DNA from: Pseudalkalibacillus sp052246725
GTDB lineage: Bacteria; Bacillota; Bacilli; Bacillales; Fictibacillaceae
Assembly (NCBI GenBank): GCA_052246725.1
Contig: JBQQCL010000005.1
Length of the DNA: 64,000 nucleotides
Reading direction: 5' to 3' (one strand)
Shown: positions 1 to 8,673 of the stretch, piece by piece
How positions within the stretch are numbered: position 1 is the first letter of the stretch
How the letters are laid out: each line of letters starts with the position of its first letter
Made by a program: the position numbers and the translations under genes
Notes under the pieces: generated by a model
Told to the model about the DNA's origin: nothing
The model's database searches: none
Seen by the model: only the letters and a program-made list of their open reading frames with translations

Positions 1-258
1 GGCCTCAGCGAAAGGGTCGATTTCATCCAGAAGGTTGATGATATCCAACTTATGTGGAATGGTCACATTGAAGCCCTTGCAACCGGCTTCGATAAGTGCC
101 TTTACCTTTTGCTCCAGGTCGTCTTTTCGGACATGGACTGCCTCGTATTCGGCATCGATTCCCATTTGTTCGAAGCATGCATTATGGATATCCGGGGACA
201 TCGATTGCATAATCGGGTCACCGATCACAGCATACTTAGATAAGTGCTTGTCGTACAT
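1..258 (-). CDS. aroE: Shikimate dehydrogenase, N-terminal part (cut by window edge)
   Basis: This is the first 86 codons of AroE, which reduces 3-dehydroshikimate to shikimate with NADPH in aromatic amino acid synthesis. The translation starts MYDKHLSKYAVIGDPIMQSM and holds the family signatures SPDIHNACF (shikimate-binding serines) and GFNVTIPHK with the catalytic lysine at about residue 69. The ATG at 258 follows an AAGGGAG SD and lies 20 bases inside the end of yqeH, so the two are translationally coupled. B. subtilis has the same yqeG-yqeH-aroE order. The C-terminal NADP domain lies outside the window. Confidence 0.95.
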   Translation of the reverse strand, partial: MYDKHLSKYAVIGDPIMQSMSPDIHNACFEQMGIDAEYEAVHVRKDDLEQKVKALIEAGCKGFNVTIPHKLDIINLLDEIDPFAEA

Positions 259-1342
259 AGACACCCACTCCCTTAGGAGCATAAGCAGCTATTCTTGCAG
301 GAGCAGAGGTTACTGTAATCCAACCAAGTCCTGAAAACACGATATCCACCTTATCCTCTTTTATGGAAAATTCATGCTTTGCTAGTGGTGGCAATTGGTC
401 CACCTCATCTGAATCAGGCGGGCTCAGCAGTTCACCTGCCTGTTTTTCATAAAGGTCTGAAGCCTTTTCGAGCTTGGTCCGATGAATCGGCAGTTCGTTA
501 GACAAGTAACATATGAACGACTGCTTCGGTCCAGACTCGAAGTCAAAACGTGCAAGACCGCCCATGAATAAGGTTTGCCCGTCATTTAACTGGTAAACCT
601 TAGGCTTAATTTCTTTTTTCGGTGTGATTTTTTTAAGATCCTTCTTATTAATATAGTGTGCAATCTGATGGTGATTAATAATCCCCGGGGTATCGTAAAG
701 TGAACTCTTCTCATCTAAAGGAATTTCTATGAGATCAAGCGTCGTTCCGGGATAATGTGATGTCGTAATTAATGTTGTAGTCTCTTCACTGAATTCTTTG
801 ATCAATTGATTGATGAACGTGGACTTACCTACATTCGTTGCGCCGACTATGTACACATCTTTATCATTCCGGTATTCTTCTATTGTCGCTGCAACTTCTT
901 TTACCCTCATACCTTTTTCAGCACTCATCAATTCGACATCGATTACTTTTACACCTAATTGTTTAGCTTCATACTTCATCCAATTCTTTATTTTATTCGG
1001 TTTGACTGATTTAGGCAGTAGGTCAAGCTTATTGCCTATAAGCAGAATCGGATTCTTTCCGACAAAACGGTGGATACCTGTCAACCAGCTTCCACTGAAA
1101 TCAAAAATGTCAACAATCTTCACAATCAATGCATCTTGTGAACCGATTCCTGACAAGATTTTACGGTAGTCATCGTCTGTAAGTGATACATCTTGTATTT
1201 CATTATAATGCTTCAAACGGAAACAGCGCTGGCAAATCACTTGCTCTCTTTCCAATGCTGATGGAGGAGCATACCCTAACTCTTTTTTATTTTCCGTTTG
1301 GATGGCCACTCCACAGCCCTCACAATATATCGAATTACCCAA
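236..1342 (-). CDS. yqeH: Ribosome biogenesis GTPase YqeH
   Basis: YqeH is a circularly permuted GTPase needed for assembly of the 30S ribosomal subunit. An N-terminal zinc finger is visible as CEGC near residue 9 and CQRC near residue 38. The G motifs come in permuted order: NKLD (G4) and SAEKG (G5) first, then the P-loop GATNVGKSTFIN and the DTPG (G3) motif, followed by a C-terminal RNA-binding region. The start is TTG at 1342, with a GGGAGG SD that overlaps the end of yqeG 3 bases upstream. The length of 368 residues is normal for the family. Confidence 0.96.
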   Translation of the reverse strand: MGNSIYCEGCGVAIQTENKKELGYAPPSALEREQVICQRCFRLKHYNEIQDVSLTDDDYRKILSGIGSQDALIVKIVDIFDFSGSWLTGIHRFVGKNPILLIGNKLDLLPKSVKPNKIKNWMKYEAKQLGVKVIDVELMSAEKGMRVKEVAATIEEYRNDKDVYIVGATNVGKSTFINQLIKEFSEETTTLITTSHYPGTTLDLIEIPLDEKSSLYDTPGIINHHQIAHYINKKDLKKITPKKEIKPKVYQLNDGQTLFMGGLARFDFESGPKQSFICYLSNELPIHRTKLEKASDLYEKQAGELLSPPDSDEVDQLPPLAKHEFSIKEDKVDIVFSGLGWITVTSAPARIAAYAPKGVGVYVRQALI

Positions 1343-1345
1343 AGA

Positions 1346-1861
1346 TCATTCCTCCCAATTAATTAACCCTTTACGTTTCATCCACTGCAAAACATGGCGT
1401 TCCATATAACGATTGAGCTTTGTTGCGAGTCCATCACTTTTTGCAACAGGAACGACAAGGATGGTATATAACCCAAGCCTGTTTCCTCCTAAGACATCTG
1501 TGAAAATCTGATCTCCTACGACAACCACTTCATTATGCTGCAGTTTCATATTTTTCGCTGCTCGTTTGAAAGCTTTGGTCATCGGTTTACGAGCTCTGAA
1601 AATAAACGGGATATTCAAAGGATAAGAAAAACTCCTAACCCGATCCTCATTATTATTTGAAACGATGGTCACTTGTAAACCTTTATCCTTCAACATCGCA
1701 AACCATTTGATCAATTCAGGGGTAGCTTCAGGACGGTCCCATTCGACCAATGTATTATCAAGGTCAGTAATGATTCCTTTGATTCCTCTTTCTAATAACT
1801 CATTCGCATCTATATCATAAATAGAAGGAACATGTTCATTAGGCAATAATTGTTTAAACAC
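1346..1861 (-). CDS. yqeG: YqeG family HAD IIIA-type phosphatase
   Basis: This is a small HAD-superfamily phosphatase whose physiological substrate is unknown; homologues sit next to yqeH across Bacilli. Motif I is DLDNTLVEWDRPEATPEL (nucleophile and acid/base aspartates), motif II is TIVSNN, and motif III is GDQIFTDVLGGN. I place the start at GTG 1861, because the GAGGTG SD is 8 bases upstream and the product then begins MFKQLLPNEHV like its homologues. The TTG at 1867 is only 2 bases from that SD. The gene is first in the yqeG-yqeH-aroE operon. Confidence 0.93.
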   Translation of the reverse strand: MFKQLLPNEHVPSIYDIDANELLERGIKGIITDLDNTLVEWDRPEATPELIKWFAMLKDKGLQVTIVSNNNEDRVRSFSYPLNIPFIFRARKPMTKAFKRAAKNMKLQHNEVVVVGDQIFTDVLGGNRLGLYTILVVPVAKSDGLATKLNRYMERHVLQWMKRKGLINWEE

Positions 1862-2109
1862 TACCAATACACCTCATATCCAATTCTTCTTCAATCCAAC
1901 CTTTATTGTATCAATAATTTACCCATCGACAATGTTTTTTCACCATTTCTTGTAGACAGATTCATTTTGAAAAACGTGTCTATTTTAAAATTAATAGACA
2001 GAGGAAAACCCTCTATCCTATTCCTAGCAACTAACTTCTAAAACACAAGATAAACTCCTCAAAACAAAAAAACAAAAACTTTTCGACAAATTTCGATTTA
2101 TTCAGAATT

Positions 2110-2208
2110 TGTGGATAACTTTACTCACAATATACACATTGAAAATTAACCAATCATTTACTTTATGAACATTTTACCCACAAGTTATCCACTTCGTTTT
2201 GTGGATAA
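2110..2208. promoter_or_regulatory. DnaA-box cluster upstream of sda
   Basis: Two perfect 9-mers TGTGGATAA (complement of TTATCCACA) lie at 2110-2118 and 2200-2208. An 8/9 match TTATCCACT is at 2185-2193, and weaker matches are at 2130-2138 (ATATACACA) and 2174-2182 (TTACCCACA). In B. subtilis sda transcription depends on DnaA binding to boxes in its promoter region, and the same arrangement is seen here. The rest of 1862-2446 is AT-rich and I see no other gene in it. Confidence 0.8.
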
Positions 2209-2446
2209 GAGAACGATTGTTCCTCATTCCATTTCATGGTAAGCTAGGTTTACATCATAACATAAAAGTTTATGCAAGCTTCGAATTCAATATGACTTAT
2301 AAAATCTTTTATGACGAGCCTCAACGCTTTCCTCTATGTTGATCATATTCGAACTTATACTTTCATTAAAAACAGAACTTTCAAAAGAACGATCCTACTA
2401 ATTTCTAATGAGTCTGGAGGTGCGAAGCCCCTTTTCGGCTGTGCTT

Positions 2447-2590
2447 ATGGAAAATCTATCTGATGAGCTCTTGATTGAATCCTATCACAAAGCGAGAGAG
2501 TTGAAACTGAGCCACGATTTCATCACTTTGATCAAAAAAGAGATTGACCGCCGGCATTTGACTACTAACTTAATTTCTACGCACTTATAA
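2447..2590 (+). CDS. sda: Sporulation checkpoint inhibitor Sda
   Basis: Sda is a tiny helical-hairpin protein that inhibits the sporulation kinase KinA when replication is blocked or in progress. The 47-residue product begins MENLSDELLIESYHKARELK and carries the conserved LSDELLIESY helix and a DFITLIKKEIDRR second helix. A GGAGG lies at 2416-2420, far upstream. The frame stays open back to ATG 2408, so the start could be GTG 2441 or ATG 2447. I use 2447 by homology. It is followed by a terminator. Confidence 0.85.
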   Translation: MENLSDELLIESYHKARELKLSHDFITLIKKEIDRRHLTTNLISTHL

Positions 2591-2593
2591 CCC

Positions 2594-2623
2594 AACCAAC
2601 ATTTTTTGTTGGTTCTTTTTTTT
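2594..2623 (+). terminator. Rho-independent terminator of sda
   Basis: The stem AACCAAC (2594-2600) pairs with GTTGGTT (2608-2614) and is followed by a run of T, immediately after the sda stop codon. Confidence 0.85.
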
Positions 2624-2662
2624 GCATTCTCTCTGTTAAATGACTTTGTCGATTTTCAAGCA

Positions 2663-2752
2663 AAATTCACGACACTCCTGCGGTAAAAGCGAGCCAGGTA
2701 AAACCCCACAGCGAGGAACTCGTGAGGAGGCACGCGGAAAGGGAGTGAATTT
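2663..2752. repeat. Intergenic dispersed repeat bounded by AAATTCAC/GTGAATTT
   Basis: The stretch starts AAATTCAC and ends GTGAATTT, an 8-bp inverted repeat, and contains CACTCCTGCGG, GCGAGGAACTCGTGAGGAGG and CGCGGAAAGGGAGTG. Related sequences occur at 62650-62735 and, degraded, at 53040-53110 and 58821-58858. No ORF with a ribosome site is present. The remainder of 2624-2880 holds nothing else I can name. Confidence 0.7.
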
Positions 2753-2880
2753 CGCAGAAATCAAAAAGCCTGTGCATTAACAACTATTAAAGTTCAAAAC
2801 TTAGGTGATAATAGAATAAGATAAATCGTCAGTAGATTGTAACATCGCTGAATTTTTAAGGTCATTTGACGTTAAAATTG

Positions 2881-2910
2881 TTGATAATCCATAGTTATTG
2901 TGATTACAAT
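2881..2910 (+). promoter_or_regulatory. Predicted sigma-A promoter of the mrp operon
   Basis: TTGATA at 2881-2886 and TACAAT at 2905-2910 are separated by 18 bases and lie 55 bases before the mrpA start. This is the best promoter match in the gap. Confidence 0.6.
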
Positions 2911-2964
2911 GGGAATGGTACAGTACATATCTGATACGGAAATCTTGATAGGAGGATCTTTTTT

Positions 2965-5304
2965 ATGTTGCAATATGCAGTCCTTGCTCCGTTCCTTACG
3001 GCATTTTTTGTGCCGTTTTTCTTTCGATACATACGGGCAATTCACACAGGATGGTTAATCCTCCCAATTCCTTTTGGGATCTTTGCGTATTTTTTATCAC
3101 AAATTACTACAATTGCAGAAGGTCAAAACGTTTTTTCGCTTATACAATGGGTGCCTTCGCTGGGAATGAACTTCAGTTTTTATTTAGATGGACTTAGTTT
3201 ACTCTTTTCATTATTAATAAGCGGAATAGGAACTCTTGTAGTTTTGTATTCCATTTTTTATTTGAATAAAAACGAAAAGTTGCATAATTTTTATGTTTTC
3301 TTGTTTATTTTCATGGGCGCAATGCTTGGTGTCGTTCTTTCCGATAACGTTTATGCGTTATATCTGTTCTGGGAGTTGACAAGTTTATCTTCCTTCCTCT
3401 TGATCGGGTATTGGTATGAACGGCAAGCTTCCCGTTATGGTGCGCTGAAATCGATGGTCATCACTGTATTAGGCGGCCTGGCCATGCTCGGAGGGCTCAT
3501 CCTCCTTACCATCGTTACGGAAACGACAAGTATACGAGAGATGATTGCTGCTAGTGATATCGTACTAGAGAGCCCATATTTTACAGGTATATTAGTATTG
3601 ATTCTATTAGGTGCATTCACGAAATCAGCACAATTCCCTTTCCATATCTGGCTTCCAGATGCGATGGAAGCACCGACTCCAGTCAGTGCCTTCCTTCACT
3701 CTGCAACGATGGTAAAAGCAGGGATCTATCTGACTGCACGCCTTTTCTTATTATTCGGCGGTACAGATATCTTTTTCGTTTTAGTAACAGGCTTTGGTTT
3801 ATTGACGCTCTGTTGGGGATCATACATGGCTGTCCGACAAACGGATTTAAAAGCGATTCTCGCGTTTTCCACGATCAGTCAGCTTGGAATGATCATGACA
3901 ATGCTGGGCTTCGGTACAAAAGCGGCTGTTTTCGCGGCTGTTTTCCATATTTTCAACCATGCAACTTTTAAAGGAAGTTTGTTCATGGTTGCTGGAATTG
4001 TCGATCATGAAACAGGAACGCGTGACATCAGAAAACTCGGCGGCTTAATGACATTGATGCCGATATCGGCGACATTAGCATTTTTCGGTGCCTTTTCTAT
4101 GGCCGGTTTTCCCTTACCGATTTTCAATGGATTCTTAAGTAAGGAAATGTTCTTCCAAACGTCCCTGGATTTGGATACGACATCACCCCTTGTCGCTAGT
4201 ATTGCACCATTTGTCCCGGTCCTTGCCGTATTAGGAAGTATTTTCACTTTCGTCTATTCAATGTACTTTTTCTTCCATACGTTTACGGGGAAAACACGTG
4301 GCGAATTGAAGATCAAACCACACGAGGCACCAATAGGCATGTTAATATCGCCTATCGTGCTAGTCATGTTTGTAGTAGTGGTCGGATTACTACCGAATTT
4401 GATCAACGGTCCTATTTTAACACCTGCTACTGCAGCGATATTCGGGGAAATTCCGGAAAAACATATCGTTTTTTGGCACGGTTGGAAGTCGTTACCCCTT
4501 TACATGTCACTGATCGTAGTCGCATTAGGAGTCATCCTTTATTTGACAAGAGCGAAATGGCAGGCTGTCTACAAGTGGATACCTGGGGTGTTGAGTGCTA
4601 ATAAAGCCTATGATTCCATTTATAATATGAAATTCCGTATTTCTGAAAAAACAACTCGTACTTATATGACCGGATCAATCAGACATTATGTGTTATACAT
4701 TCTTATTTTCATAGTTGGAGCAGTTGGTGTAACCCTGTTCGTGACAGACGGATTCGCAATTGAAACAGCCGACTTAGCACCTATTTCTTGGCCTGAAATC
4801 GTGGTCGGTCTTGTTATGGCGGTTGCTGCATTTGCGACGATTGTGATGAAAAATCGTATTGCAGCAATTCTCGTTCTTGGTGTGGTAGGTTATGGATTAT
4901 CCTTACTTTTCGTGTTCTTCAGAGCACCTGACCTTGCTTTGACACAATTGATTGTCGAAACGGTGACGGTCGCATTATTTCTACTTTGCTTTTACCACTT
5001 GCCGAAGCTTGATACGGAAAAAACAAAACCGGGAGCCAAAACGGTTAATATCATCATTTCAGCATCCGTTGGTGTGCTAGTGGCTTTGATTGCGATCGCA
5101 TCACATAGTTCAAAGAGCTTTGAAACGATTGCACACTATTTCATTAAAGAATCGCACCATCTTGGCGGTGGAAATAACGTAGTAAATGTAATTCTTGTAG
5201 ACATGCGTGGACTGGATACGTTGTTTGAAATCACAGTTCTGGGTATAGCTGCTTTAGGGATCTATGCAATGATCCGACTCCGCGACAAGGAGGAGATCGA
5301 TTAA
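2965..5304 (+). CDS. mrpA: Mrp cation/proton antiporter subunit A
   Basis: MrpA is the largest subunit of the multi-protein Na+(Li+,K+)/H+ antiporter used for pH and sodium homeostasis; it sits in the membrane and resembles NuoL of complex I. The 779 residues hold a NuoL-like half with the conserved lysine regions (HIWLPDAMEAPTPVSAFLHS near residue 230) and a C-terminal MbhD/MbhE-like part (FRAPDLALTQLIVETVTVAL near residue 650). The protein ends in the normal MrpA tail DTLFEITVLGIAALGIYAMI. A GGAGG SD precedes the ATG. It is first gene of the operon. No MrpB domain is fused to it. Confidence 0.97.
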   Translation: MLQYAVLAPFLTAFFVPFFFRYIRAIHTGWLILPIPFGIFAYFLSQITTIAEGQNVFSLIQWVPSLGMNFSFYLDGLSLLFSLLISGIGTLVVLYSIFYLNKNEKLHNFYVFLFIFMGAMLGVVLSDNVYALYLFWELTSLSSFLLIGYWYERQASRYGALKSMVITVLGGLAMLGGLILLTIVTETTSIREMIAASDIVLESPYFTGILVLILLGAFTKSAQFPFHIWLPDAMEAPTPVSAFLHSATMVKAGIYLTARLFLLFGGTDIFFVLVTGFGLLTLCWGSYMAVRQTDLKAILAFSTISQLGMIMTMLGFGTKAAVFAAVFHIFNHATFKGSLFMVAGIVDHETGTRDIRKLGGLMTLMPISATLAFFGAFSMAGFPLPIFNGFLSKEMFFQTSLDLDTTSPLVASIAPFVPVLAVLGSIFTFVYSMYFFFHTFTGKTRGELKIKPHEAPIGMLISPIVLVMFVVVVGLLPNLINGPILTPATAAIFGEIPEKHIVFWHGWKSLPLYMSLIVVALGVILYLTRAKWQAVYKWIPGVLSANKAYDSIYNMKFRISEKTTRTYMTGSIRHYVLYILIFIVGAVGVTLFVTDGFAIETADLAPISWPEIVVGLVMAVAAFATIVMKNRIAAILVLGVVGYGLSLLFVFFRAPDLALTQLIVETVTVALFLLCFYHLPKLDTEKTKPGAKTVNIIISASVGVLVALIAIASHSSKSFETIAHYFIKESHHLGGGNNVVNVILVDMRGLDTLFEITVLGIAALGIYAMIRLRDKEEID

Positions 5305-5306
5305 TC

Positions 5307-5645
5307 ATGGAAATCATCATGTCGATCCTGGCTGGCATTCTTTTTTCAGCTGGGGTCTATCTATTACTTCAAAGACAACTACTGAAAATCATATTCGGTA
5401 CAGCAATATTATCTCATGGCGCTCATTTACTCATCTTGACGATGGGAAAGCTTAACAGAGGCGCGCCTCCTATTCTGGAAGAAGGGATCGACACATATAC
5501 GGATCCTCTTCCACAGGCTCTGATTTTGACTTCGATTGTCATTAGCTTTGGTGTAACGTCATTTTTACTCGTGTTGGCCTATCGAGCCTATAAAACCAAT
5601 AAAACAGACAACATGGAGCAATTAAGGGGATCTGATCATGACTAA
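5307..5645 (+). CDS. mrpC: Mrp antiporter subunit C (NuoK-like)
   Basis: MrpC is a small three-helix subunit homologous to NuoK. The 112 residues begin MEIIMSILAGILFSAGVYLL and include the typical LSHGAHLLI segment and the loop DPLPQALILTSIVISFG. The start ATG is 2 bases after the mrpA stop, behind AAGGAGGAG. In standard operons mrpB lies between A and C; here the two genes are contiguous. Confidence 0.95.
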   Translation: MEIIMSILAGILFSAGVYLLLQRQLLKIIFGTAILSHGAHLLILTMGKLNRGAPPILEEGIDTYTDPLPQALILTSIVISFGVTSFLLVLAYRAYKTNKTDNMEQLRGSDHD

Positions 5646-7116
5646 TCTAATCATTTTACCAATTTTGATACCACTCATCGCAGGCACCATGTTCGTCTTT
5701 TTCAGAAAAATGCTGCCTCTGGTCCGTGCAGGAACACAAATTGCCACGCTTATCAATCTGGCAGTCACAGCATATGCCACTTATCATGTTATGCAACATG
5801 GTACCCTTGTTCTTGAAACTGGTGGATGGATCGCCCCCTACGGAATCATTCTCGTAGGTGATGGGCTATCGTTATCACTGATCCTGACTACGAATGTAGT
5901 TGCAGTAGCTGCTGCATTCTACGCACCATTTTCATTAGATAAGGGGCGTGAAGAATTTTATTTTTACTCGTTCTTCCTTATGCTCATTGGAGGGGTCAGC
6001 GGCGCATTCTTGACAGGAGACATTTTCAACCTCTTTGTCTTTTTTGAAGTATTGTTAATGGCTTCATATGGGTTGGTCGTTCTTGGGGGCACAAGACAAC
6101 AGCTTCGCGAATCAATCAAATATGTACTGTTAAATCTTTTTTCTTCGATCTTATTTGTCACGACTGTAGCATTCCTGTATTCAGTTACTGGAACAGTCAA
6201 CATGGCTCAGTTATCGGAACGTGTCGGGCACGTCAATCAATCGGGCATCTTGACAACAATCGGGCTTCTATTCTTTATCGTTTTTGCGACGAAAGGCGCA
6301 TTGTTCCCATTATATTTCTGGATGCCGCATTCATACACAAAGCCACCAGCAGTCATATCTGCCTTGTTTGGTGCGTTATTGACCAAGGTAGGGGTTTATT
6401 CGATCATTCGAGTTTTTACATTGATCTTTAATGGAAATATCGACTATACCCATACATTTTTCATCGTTTTAGCAGGTTTCACGTTGATTTTCGGTGTTGC
6501 AGGAGCTTTATCTACACATAATATCAAACTGATCATAGCGTACAACATCATCCCTGCTGTCGGTTTCATGATCATGGGAGTTGGTGTTTTCAGCGATGTA
6601 TCTCTTTCTGGATCTGTTTATTACTTAATTCATGACATGGTCATTAAAGCTGCGTTGTTTTTGTTGGTGGGAGCAGTTGCCATCGTAGCTGGTACCTCCG
6701 ATATTCGAAAGATCAGCGGTTTGATCAAAGACTACCCGTACCTCGGGTGGATGTTCTTCATTGCTGCGGTTGTATTAGCAGGTTTACCTCCATTCAGCGG
6801 ATTCATCGGTAAATTACAATTGTTGCAAGGTGCATTTGAAAATGGCCATTATGTGATTGCAATCATTGCGTTGATTACTAGTTTATTGATTCTAGTCTCG
6901 GTCATGCGGATCTTCATTCTTGGTTTTTGGGGAGAGGGTATGGAATTACCCCAAGAAAGACGCTCGATCACACCACTGTATTTTCCAATTTCCTTTTTAT
7001 TGATCTTTTCGGTTGTACTAGGAGTTGGAGCAGAATGGTTTTTACCACATATCCAACAAATCGGCGTTGATTTGACAGAGCCTTCTGTATATATCGACGC
7101 AGTCTTAAAGGAGTAG
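5638..7116 (+). CDS. mrpD: Mrp antiporter subunit D (NuoN/NuoM-like)
   Basis: MrpD is the second large proton-translocating-type subunit, related to NuoM and NuoN. The 492 residues form about 14 membrane helices with the conserved FEVLLMASYGLVVLGG segment near residue 138 and KGALFPLYFWMPHSYTKPPA near residue 220, both with lysine or glutamate residues of the ion path. It overlaps mrpC by 8 bases and uses an AAGGGG SD within mrpC. Length and order match B. subtilis. Confidence 0.97.
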   Translation: MTNLIILPILIPLIAGTMFVFFRKMLPLVRAGTQIATLINLAVTAYATYHVMQHGTLVLETGGWIAPYGIILVGDGLSLSLILTTNVVAVAAAFYAPFSLDKGREEFYFYSFFLMLIGGVSGAFLTGDIFNLFVFFEVLLMASYGLVVLGGTRQQLRESIKYVLLNLFSSILFVTTVAFLYSVTGTVNMAQLSERVGHVNQSGILTTIGLLFFIVFATKGALFPLYFWMPHSYTKPPAVISALFGALLTKVGVYSIIRVFTLIFNGNIDYTHTFFIVLAGFTLIFGVAGALSTHNIKLIIAYNIIPAVGFMIMGVGVFSDVSLSGSVYYLIHDMVIKAALFLLVGAVAIVAGTSDIRKISGLIKDYPYLGWMFFIAAVVLAGLPPFSGFIGKLQLLQGAFENGHYVIAIIALITSLLILVSVMRIFILGFWGEGMELPQERRSITPLYFPISFLLIFSVVLGVGAEWFLPHIQQIGVDLTEPSVYIDAVLKE

Positions 7117-7122
7117 TTCGAT

Positions 7123-7599
7123 ATGGCATTTCAACTAATAATCAACCTTGCAATCGGTCTGATTTGGATGTTTTTGATGGAATCCTATACCTTTGTTACA
7201 TTTTTGATTGGATTCACCATCGGGATTTTCCTGCTGTTTTTGTTAAACCGTTTTATACCGGATACCTTTTATATGAGATATGTGATTGCAATTTGGAAGC
7301 TTATCCTTTTATTTGCAAAGGAACTCCTAATTGCAAATATCGATGTATTGAAAATGGTTTATAAACCAAAAATGGATATGCAACCTGGAATAATCGCACT
7401 CCCGATCGATTTAAAAACCAATTGGGAAATCACGCTACTGGCCAACCTCATTACTTTGACACCCGGGACACTGTCTGTAGATGTATCCGCAGATAACAAA
7501 TTCCTGTACATCCACGCAATGGATTTGCCCGATGTCGATGAAACGATCAATCAGATCAAAGGCACGTTTGAGAAAGCCATAAAGGATGTGACACGATGA
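7123..7599 (+). CDS. mrpE: Mrp antiporter subunit E
   Basis: MrpE is a small membrane subunit required for complex assembly and activity. The 158 residues have two or three N-terminal helices and a cytoplasmic domain with the family sequence NLITLTPGTLSVDV near residue 112. AAAGGAG precedes the ATG, and the gene overlaps mrpF by 4 bases (ATGA). Confidence 0.95.
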   Translation: MAFQLIINLAIGLIWMFLMESYTFVTFLIGFTIGIFLLFLLNRFIPDTFYMRYVIAIWKLILLFAKELLIANIDVLKMVYKPKMDMQPGIIALPIDLKTNWEITLLANLITLTPGTLSVDVSADNKFLYIHAMDLPDVDETINQIKGTFEKAIKDVTR

Positions 7600-7886
7600 G
7601 CTCATTACTACACAATGTCGTCTGGCTATGTATGGTCATCAATTCGATATCTATCATCATGCTCCTCTATCGTGCCATCAAAGGGCCTTCCAATCCAGAT
7701 AGAGCTGTAGCCATCGATACGATTGGAGTCAACCTGATTTCTATGACTGGCTTGGTTGCAATTCAATTGAGCACAATCAGACTGAATGATGTAATATTAT
7801 TGATTGGAATTTTGACATTCATCGCAACGGTGGCAATTGCGAAATTCTTAGAAAAGGGTGTTATCATTGATCGAAGTCGTGATTAG
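7596..7886 (+). CDS. mrpF: Mrp antiporter subunit F
   Basis: MrpF is a three-helix subunit. The 96 residues contain RAIKGPSNPDRAVAIDTIGV near residue 27, the MrpF/PhaF signature. The start overlaps mrpE by ATGA, and the end overlaps mrpG by about 20 bases, as is common in Mrp operons. Confidence 0.95.
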   Translation: MSSLLHNVVWLCMVINSISIIMLLYRAIKGPSNPDRAVAIDTIGVNLISMTGLVAIQLSTIRLNDVILLIGILTFIATVAIAKFLEKGVIIDRSRD

Positions 7887-8211
7887 TGTCCTTGTCTTAC
7901 TCGGTACATTTTTCGTTTTCTCGAGTTCGCTTGGAATCCTAAGATTTCCTGATGTTTATTCTAGACTTCATGCGGCAACCAAAAGTGCAACACTTGGAGT
8001 ATCTGGTGTCTTGATAGCAGCATTCATCTTCTTCATCGTTGAGGAAAGTATGGTCAGTGGAAAGTTGATTCTTGGTATCCTTTTCGTATTGATGACTGCT
8101 CCTGTAGCTGGCCACATGATTTCAAGGGCAGCCTATCGTACAGGTGTACCACTTTCTGAACGAACGATTAAAGACGAATTACAGAAAAAATATAACGATG
8201 AATCTTCATGA
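7867..8211 (+). CDS. mrpG: Mrp antiporter subunit G
   Basis: MrpG is the last, three-helix subunit. The product has LGILRFPDVYSRLHAATKSA near residue 24, the PhaG/MnhG signature. I use TTG 7867, 8 bases after AAAAGGG. A GTG at 7858 overlaps that SD and is unlikely. The result is 114 residues, close to other MrpG proteins. A strong terminator follows. Confidence 0.93.
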   Translation: MIEVVISVLVLLGTFFVFSSSLGILRFPDVYSRLHAATKSATLGVSGVLIAAFIFFIVEESMVSGKLILGILFVLMTAPVAGHMISRAAYRTGVPLSERTIKDELQKKYNDESS

Positions 8212-8221
8212 AACTAATGGA

Positions 8222-8260
8222 AAGCTGGCAGTCAAATAATCTGCCAGCTTCTATTTTTTT
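8222..8260 (+). terminator. Rho-independent terminator of the mrp operon
   Basis: AAGCTGGCAG (8222-8231) pairs perfectly with CTGCCAGCTT (8241-8250) and is followed by CTATTTTTTT. Confidence 0.92.
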
Positions 8261-8412
8261 ATAAATGGGTGTTTGCAAAACATTAGGCGATGATTAACAG
8301 CGGATAAAGTGCGGGAAAATAACTAACGTATGGAATTCATTTTTGAATTAAGCTCCTGTGCAAGTAAGCTGAGGAACCTTTCCTCTCGCATTTGGTGTAA
8401 AATGTAACCTTT

Positions 8413-8484
8413 GGCCGGATTCTGTTCAAAAGTGGCCGGATTATTCCTCAAACTGGCCGGATTTTGTATGATTCCCGCCGGATT
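8413..8484. repeat. Four-copy 21-bp periodic array (GGCCGGATT)
   Basis: GGCCGGATT occurs at 8413, 8434 and 8455, and CGCCGGATT at 8476, exactly 21 bases apart; the bases between are not conserved. On the minus strand the array would read NPAxxxx heptads inside a 97-codon frame (8323-8616), but that frame has no convincing SD. The gap 8261-8689 otherwise holds the pssA promoter and leader. Confidence 0.8.
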
Positions 8485-8615
8485 ACGTGTGATCGGCCCT
8501 GGAAATGGGCTGAATTTGCATATCGTTAATAAGCAAATGTGAACGTTTTTGGATATAATCATGTGAAATGTTAAGCAATTGTTAAATAAGACTTTCTTAT
8601 TATGAGGTTGTGGCA

Positions 8616-8673
8616 TATAATAGTTTTAAAAACTCAGGAGAAATTGGATTTTTCATTTTCATGAAAAACCAAT
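8616..8673 (+). promoter_or_regulatory. pssA -10 element and leader hairpin abutting the SD
   Basis: A perfect TATAAT is at 8616-8621, with only a weak -35. ATTGG (8643-8647) and TTTTTCAT (8649-8656) pair with ATGAAAAA and CCAAT (8661-8673) around a TTTC loop, with one bulged A. The SD AAGGAG (8674-8679) starts at the very next base. The stem could modulate translation or protect the transcript. Confidence 0.5.

Noticed and set aside
8323..8616. 97-codon minus-strand frame with NPAxxxx heptads
   Set aside because: The heptads are a by-product of the 21-bp DNA array; there is no good SD and the rest of the product is not protein-like.
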